NCBI GenBank assembly: GCA_027030825.1
Contig: JALVEM010000431.1
Span: 1-7,741, forward strand
From: Thiohalobacter sp.
Lineage (GTDB): Bacteria; Pseudomonadota; Gammaproteobacteria; Thiohalobacterales; Thiohalobacteraceae
Reading direction: 5' to 3'
Length of the DNA: 7,741 nt
Positions 5,526-7,741 of the stretch are shown here, piece by piece. The number at the start of each line of letters is the position of its first letter. Positions within the stretch are counted from its first letter, which is position 1. The position numbers and the translations under genes were made by a program. Below the pieces are notes generated by a model, which worked only from the letters and a program-made list of their open reading frames with translations, was not told the origin of the DNA and did no database searches.

Positions 5526-6812
5526 TCAGCCCTCCGTTCCCGCAACGCGATTGATGACCTGGATGGCGTGCAGCGCACCGGCGGTGGCGCTCTGCACCGC
5601 CCGGTTGACGTCCAGCGCGTCCTCCGAGCAGCCGGCGGCGAAGATGGCGCCGTTGGCCTCGTCGGGGACGATGAAGCCTTCCTCGTTGAAGGTCACCTTC
5701 GCCGGGAAGGCGTCGGCCGGCACGCTGGGCTCCATGCCGATCGCGAGCACGACCAGATCGTGCGGATTGCTGTAGCGGTGATAGCCCTCGACGTCCACGC
5801 CGTGCAGGATGGGATTGCGGGTCTCCTTGTCCTCGGTGATGCTGGCGACCTTGGACTTGATGAACCGCGTGTTGGGATCTTCCTTCACCTTGCGGTGGAA
5901 GTCGTCGATGCGGTCGATGGCGCGGATGTCGATGTAGTAGATGCTGGCCTTGTAGTCGTCGCCGTATTTCTCGCGCAGGTAGGTGGTCTGCTTGAGCGTG
6001 GCCATGCAGCAGATGCGCGAGCAGTGCTTGAGGTGGTTGCGGTCGCGCGAGCCGGCGCACTGGATGAAGGCGATGTCCTTCGCCTCCTTGCCGTCGGACG
6101 GCCGCAGGATCTTGCCGCCGGTGGGGCCGAAGGGATCGGCCATGCGCTCGAACTCCACCGAGGTGATCACGTTCGGATAGCGGTCGTAGCCGTAGGGCTG
6201 GATCCTGTTGGCGTCATACGGCCGCCAGCCGGTGGCCCAGATGATGGCGCCGACCGTGATGGTGGTCTCCTCGGGCTGCATGTCGAGATCGATGGCGTCG
6301 TACTTGCAGGCTTCCTTCGCCTTTTCGGCATCGGGCGTGCCCAGGATGCGCGGGTCGATCACGTAACGCTGCGGATAGGCCAGGTTGTGAGGGATGTAGG
6401 CGCCCTTGCGCTTGCCGAGGCCGTAGTTGTATTCGTCGTCGAATTCGGCCTCCACCGCGCGCGCGCACTCGCCGCAGGCGGTGCAGTTCTCGTTGACGTA
6501 GCGCGGGTGCTTCTTCAGCGTCACGCTGTAGTTGCCGGGCTCGCCCTCGATGGCCGTCACCTCGGTCATGGTCATCAGCCGCAGGTTCTTGTTGGCCTTG
6601 GTGCGCCGGAGGTTGATCTCCAGCCCGCACTTGGGATGGCAGAGCTTGGGGAAGTACTTGTAGAGCTGGGCGACGCGCCCGCCTACCGAGGGGTTCTTTT
6701 CGACCAGGATCACCTGCTTGCCGCATTCGGCTGCTTCCAGCGCTGCGGACATGCCGCTGATCCCGCCACCGACCACGAGTATGGTCTGGTTGGTTGCGAT
6801 TGCCTCCGGCAT
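5526..6812 (-). CDS. qmoA: QmoA: HdrA-like FAD/iron-sulfur subunit of the Qmo complex
   Basis: The protein has 428 residues. A dinucleotide-binding fold with VVGGGISG (13-20) and E38 at the end of the second strand binds FAD; LCHPKCGLEI at 57-66 is the cysteine pair typical of QmoA. C110, C113 and C116 (CTACGEC) lack the usual nearby CP; C169, in ACKYDAIDL, is probably the fourth ligand. C252 and HCSRICCMATLKQ (C264, C268, C269) form the HdrA-type cluster site. A second FAD segment with AIGMEPS lies near 357-363 and GAIFAAGCSED near 388-398. In sulfur oxidisers QmoA is thought to take electrons from APS reductase as sulfite is oxidised. The frame stays open far upstream, but the ATG at 6812 is preceded at seven bases by AGGAGG (forward 6820-6825) and gives the family's normal N-terminus. 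It is the first gene of the operon. Confidence 0.94.
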   Translation of the reverse strand: MPEAIATNQTILVVGGGISGMSAALEAAECGKQVILVEKNPSVGGRVAQLYKYFPKLCHPKCGLEINLRRTKANKNLRLMTMTEVTAIEGEPGNYSVTLKKHPRYVNENCTACGECARAVEAEFDDEYNYGLGKRKGAYIPHNLAYPQRYVIDPRILGTPDAEKAKEACKYDAIDLDMQPEETTITVGAIIWATGWRPYDANRIQPYGYDRYPNVITSVEFERMADPFGPTGGKILRPSDGKEAKDIAFIQCAGSRDRNHLKHCSRICCMATLKQTTYLREKYGDDYKASIYYIDIRAIDRIDDFHRKVKEDPNTRFIKSKVASITEDKETRNPILHGVDVEGYHRYSNPHDLVVLAIGMEPSVPADAFPAKVTFNEEGFIVPDEANGAIFAAGCSEDALDVNRAVQSATAGALHAIQVINRVAGTEG

Positions 6813-6869
6813 GGAATGTCCTCCTAGGATACCGTTGAACGTGAGACTCTGAGCCACTTCCGCCGGAGC

Positions 6870-6881
6870 CGGCAGCTGCCG
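6870..6881. promoter_or_regulatory. Perfect 12-base palindrome, possible operator
   Basis: CGGCAGCTGCCG is self-complementary and lies 58 bases upstream of the qmoA start. It could bind a dimeric regulator or simply reflect GC-rich sequence. No regulator gene is in the window. Confidence 0.25.
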
Positions 6882-7034
6882 CCGACTCCCGGAATTCACT
6901 GGACCGGGCCGGTGATGCCCGTCCCGGGGCCGAATGGGGTTGCGTGACCGCCCGGGTCGCGATTTCGGGTCGTGCAAAGATACTCCGACCGGGAGCGGCG
7001 CGCCATATCCCGACGGTCGTATCAGGATCGAAAT

Positions 7035-7063
7035 TTCAAATAGATAAATAGAATGTCTATATA
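7035..7063 (+). promoter_or_regulatory. Possible sigma-70 promoter for the CbbQ-type gene
   Basis: TTCAAA (7035-7040) and TATATA (7058-7063) are 17 bases apart on the plus strand inside the only AT-rich patch of the intergenic region. Transcription would begin near 7070, so the heptamer repeats would form the start of the mRNA leader. The patch also has a short inverted repeat, ATAGA (7040-7044) with TCTAT (7056-7060). The match to the -35 consensus is weak. Confidence 0.3.
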
Positions 7064-7067
7064 AAGA

Positions 7068-7102
7068 GTGAGGGGTGAGGAGTGAGGGGTGAGGGGTGAG
7101 GA
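7068..7102. repeat. Five tandem GTGAGG(G/A) heptamers
   Basis: The units are GTGAGGG, GTGAGGA, GTGAGGG, GTGAGGG and GTGAGGA with no gaps. This is a short tandem repeat of the kind that changes copy number by replication slippage. It lies 95 bases upstream of the ATPase start codon and 255 bases upstream of the qmoA start. Confidence 0.9.
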
Positions 7103-7188
7103 GAACGGTGCCTAATTCGGCACGGGGCCTGCGGGCTTTGTTGCAGCTGGCCCGCCGCGGCGGGTAGAGTGAGCCACCATCGGACCGG

Positions 7189-7195
7189 AAAGGAG
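7189..7195 (+). promoter_or_regulatory. Ribosome binding site with ambiguous start choice
   Basis: AAAGGAG ends only two bases before the ATG at 7198 but eight bases before an in-frame GTG at 7204. The spacing favours the GTG; codon preference favours the ATG. An in-frame TAG at 7165-7167 rules out any start further upstream than this. Confidence 0.55.
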
Positions 7196-7197
7196 AC

Positions 7198-7741
7198 ATG
7201 CACGTGCGCGCCCGCGCCCTGAAGCCTGAAGAATACTTTGTCGAAACAGAGCCTTACTACGAACCCGTCGGGGACGAGATCGAGGTCTTCGAGGCCGCCT
7301 GGAAGAACCGCCTGCCGGTGCTGCTCAAGGGCCCGACCGGCTGCGGCAAGACCCGCTTCATGGAGCACATGGCCTGGCGCCTGAAGCGTCCGCTGATCAC
7401 GGTGTCCTGTCACGACGACCTGACGGCATCCGATCTGGTCGGTCGGTTCCTGGTCTCCGGCGGCGACACCCAGTGGGTGGACGGGCCGCTGGCGCGGGCC
7501 GTGCGCCACGGCGCCATCTGCTACCTCGACGAGATCGTCGAGGCCCGCAAGGACACCACGGTGGTCATCCACCCGCTGGCCGACGACCGCCGGGTGCTGC
7601 CGATGGAGAAGCTCGGCGAGATCCTCGAGGCCAGCCCGGAGTTCTGCCTGGCCATTTCCTACAATCCCGGCTACCAGAGCGTGCTCAAGGATCTCAAGCA
7701 GAGCACCCGGCAGCGCTTCGTGGCGCTCAACTTCGACTATC
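7198..7741 (+). CDS. CbbQ/NirQ/NorQ-family AAA+ ATPase (N-terminal 181 residues, cut by window edge)
   Basis: The visible part begins with YFVETEPYYEPVGDEIEVFEAA, the usual opening of this family. It has Walker A GPTGCGKT at 45-52, Walker B CYLDE at 108-112, sensor-1 SYNPG at 154-158 and the arginine-finger region STRQRF at 169-174. These MoxR-like ATPases form rings that work with a VWA-domain partner (CbbO or NorD type) to remodel or activate a metalloenzyme such as Rubisco or nitric oxide reductase; the client here is not visible. The partner gene would be expected downstream, beyond the window. It is transcribed away from the qmo operon. The start is ATG 7198 or GTG 7204 (residue 3). Family typical length is about 260-270 residues, so roughly two thirds is present. 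Confidence 0.9.
   Translation, partial: MHVRARALKPEEYFVETEPYYEPVGDEIEVFEAAWKNRLPVLLKGPTGCGKTRFMEHMAWRLKRPLITVSCHDDLTASDLVGRFLVSGGDTQWVDGPLARAVRHGAICYLDEIVEARKDTTVVIHPLADDRRVLPMEKLGEILEASPEFCLAISYNPGYQSVLKDLKQSTRQRFVALNFDY

Larger units (their letters stand above)
6813..7197. promoter_or_regulatory. Divergent intergenic region between qmoA and the CbbQ-type gene
   Basis: This 385-base stretch has no convincing gene. It must hold the promoters of the minus-strand qmo operon and probably of the plus-strand ATPase gene. It contains a GC-rich part (about 6850-7020) with a perfect palindrome, an AT-rich patch (about 7030-7066), five heptamer repeats (7068-7102) and a GC-rich leader. I could not identify a convincing sigma-70 promoter for qmoA. 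Confidence 0.6.

Noticed and set aside
5511..6827. Plus-strand open frame of 438 codons opposite qmoA
   Set aside because: Same shadow effect: low-complexity His/Val/Asp/Gly-rich translation on the strand opposite a clearly real gene.
7068..7102. CRISPR-like repeat array
   Set aside because: The heptamers are directly adjacent with no spacers and far too short; this is a simple tandem repeat.
7057..7572. Minus-strand open frame of 171 codons opposite the CbbQ-type gene
   Set aside because: The plus strand encodes an ATPase with all expected motifs; the minus frame is a shadow that also translates the heptamer repeats into low-complexity sequence.

Overview
The window looks like part of the chromosome of a chemolithotrophic sulfur-oxidising proteobacterium, most likely a gammaproteobacterium. 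The evidence is a GC-rich qmoA-qmoB-hdrC-hdrB operon on the minus strand (1719-6812), a divergent CbbQ/NorQ-type AAA+ ATPase gene, and an exported protein with the gammaproteobacterial VPxPAAVWLF form of the PEP-CTERM sorting signal. The genus cannot be read from the sequence. No aprAB or sat gene lies inside the window, so the link to APS reductase rests on knowledge of the Qmo family.

Left, about 1-440: a scrapyard of insertion sequences. It holds the start of an IS3-family OrfA on the minus strand (running off the left edge), a short C-terminal piece of an IS3-family OrfB on the plus strand, two related IS-end-like motifs in the same orientation, and a repeat pair resembling an IS21-type end. 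From 440 to 767 I recognise no gene.

Middle, 768-1637: a lone but well-formed integron attC recombination site (768-870). Twenty-six bases beyond it, behind a strong ribosome binding site, starts a more AT-rich gene for a secreted PEP-CTERM protein. The arrangement is that of an integron gene cassette, but no integrase and no second attC are present. The 3' end of the cassette seems to be lost where the sequence turns GC-rich, close to the operon terminator.

Right, 1661-6812: the four-gene operon, read right to left and closed by a strong hairpin at 1671-1695. QmoA and QmoB are HdrA-like flavin/iron-sulfur proteins that exchange electrons with APS reductase. HdrC and HdrB (soluble iron-sulfur and CCG-domain proteins) stand where the membrane subunit QmoC is usually encoded. 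The genes are 10-16 bases apart, so they probably form one transcript and one complex.

Far right, 6813-7741: a 385-base divergent intergenic region with a GC-rich palindrome, an AT-rich promoter-like patch and five heptamer repeats, followed by the first 181 codons of the CbbQ/NorQ-family ATPase on the plus strand, cut by the window edge.
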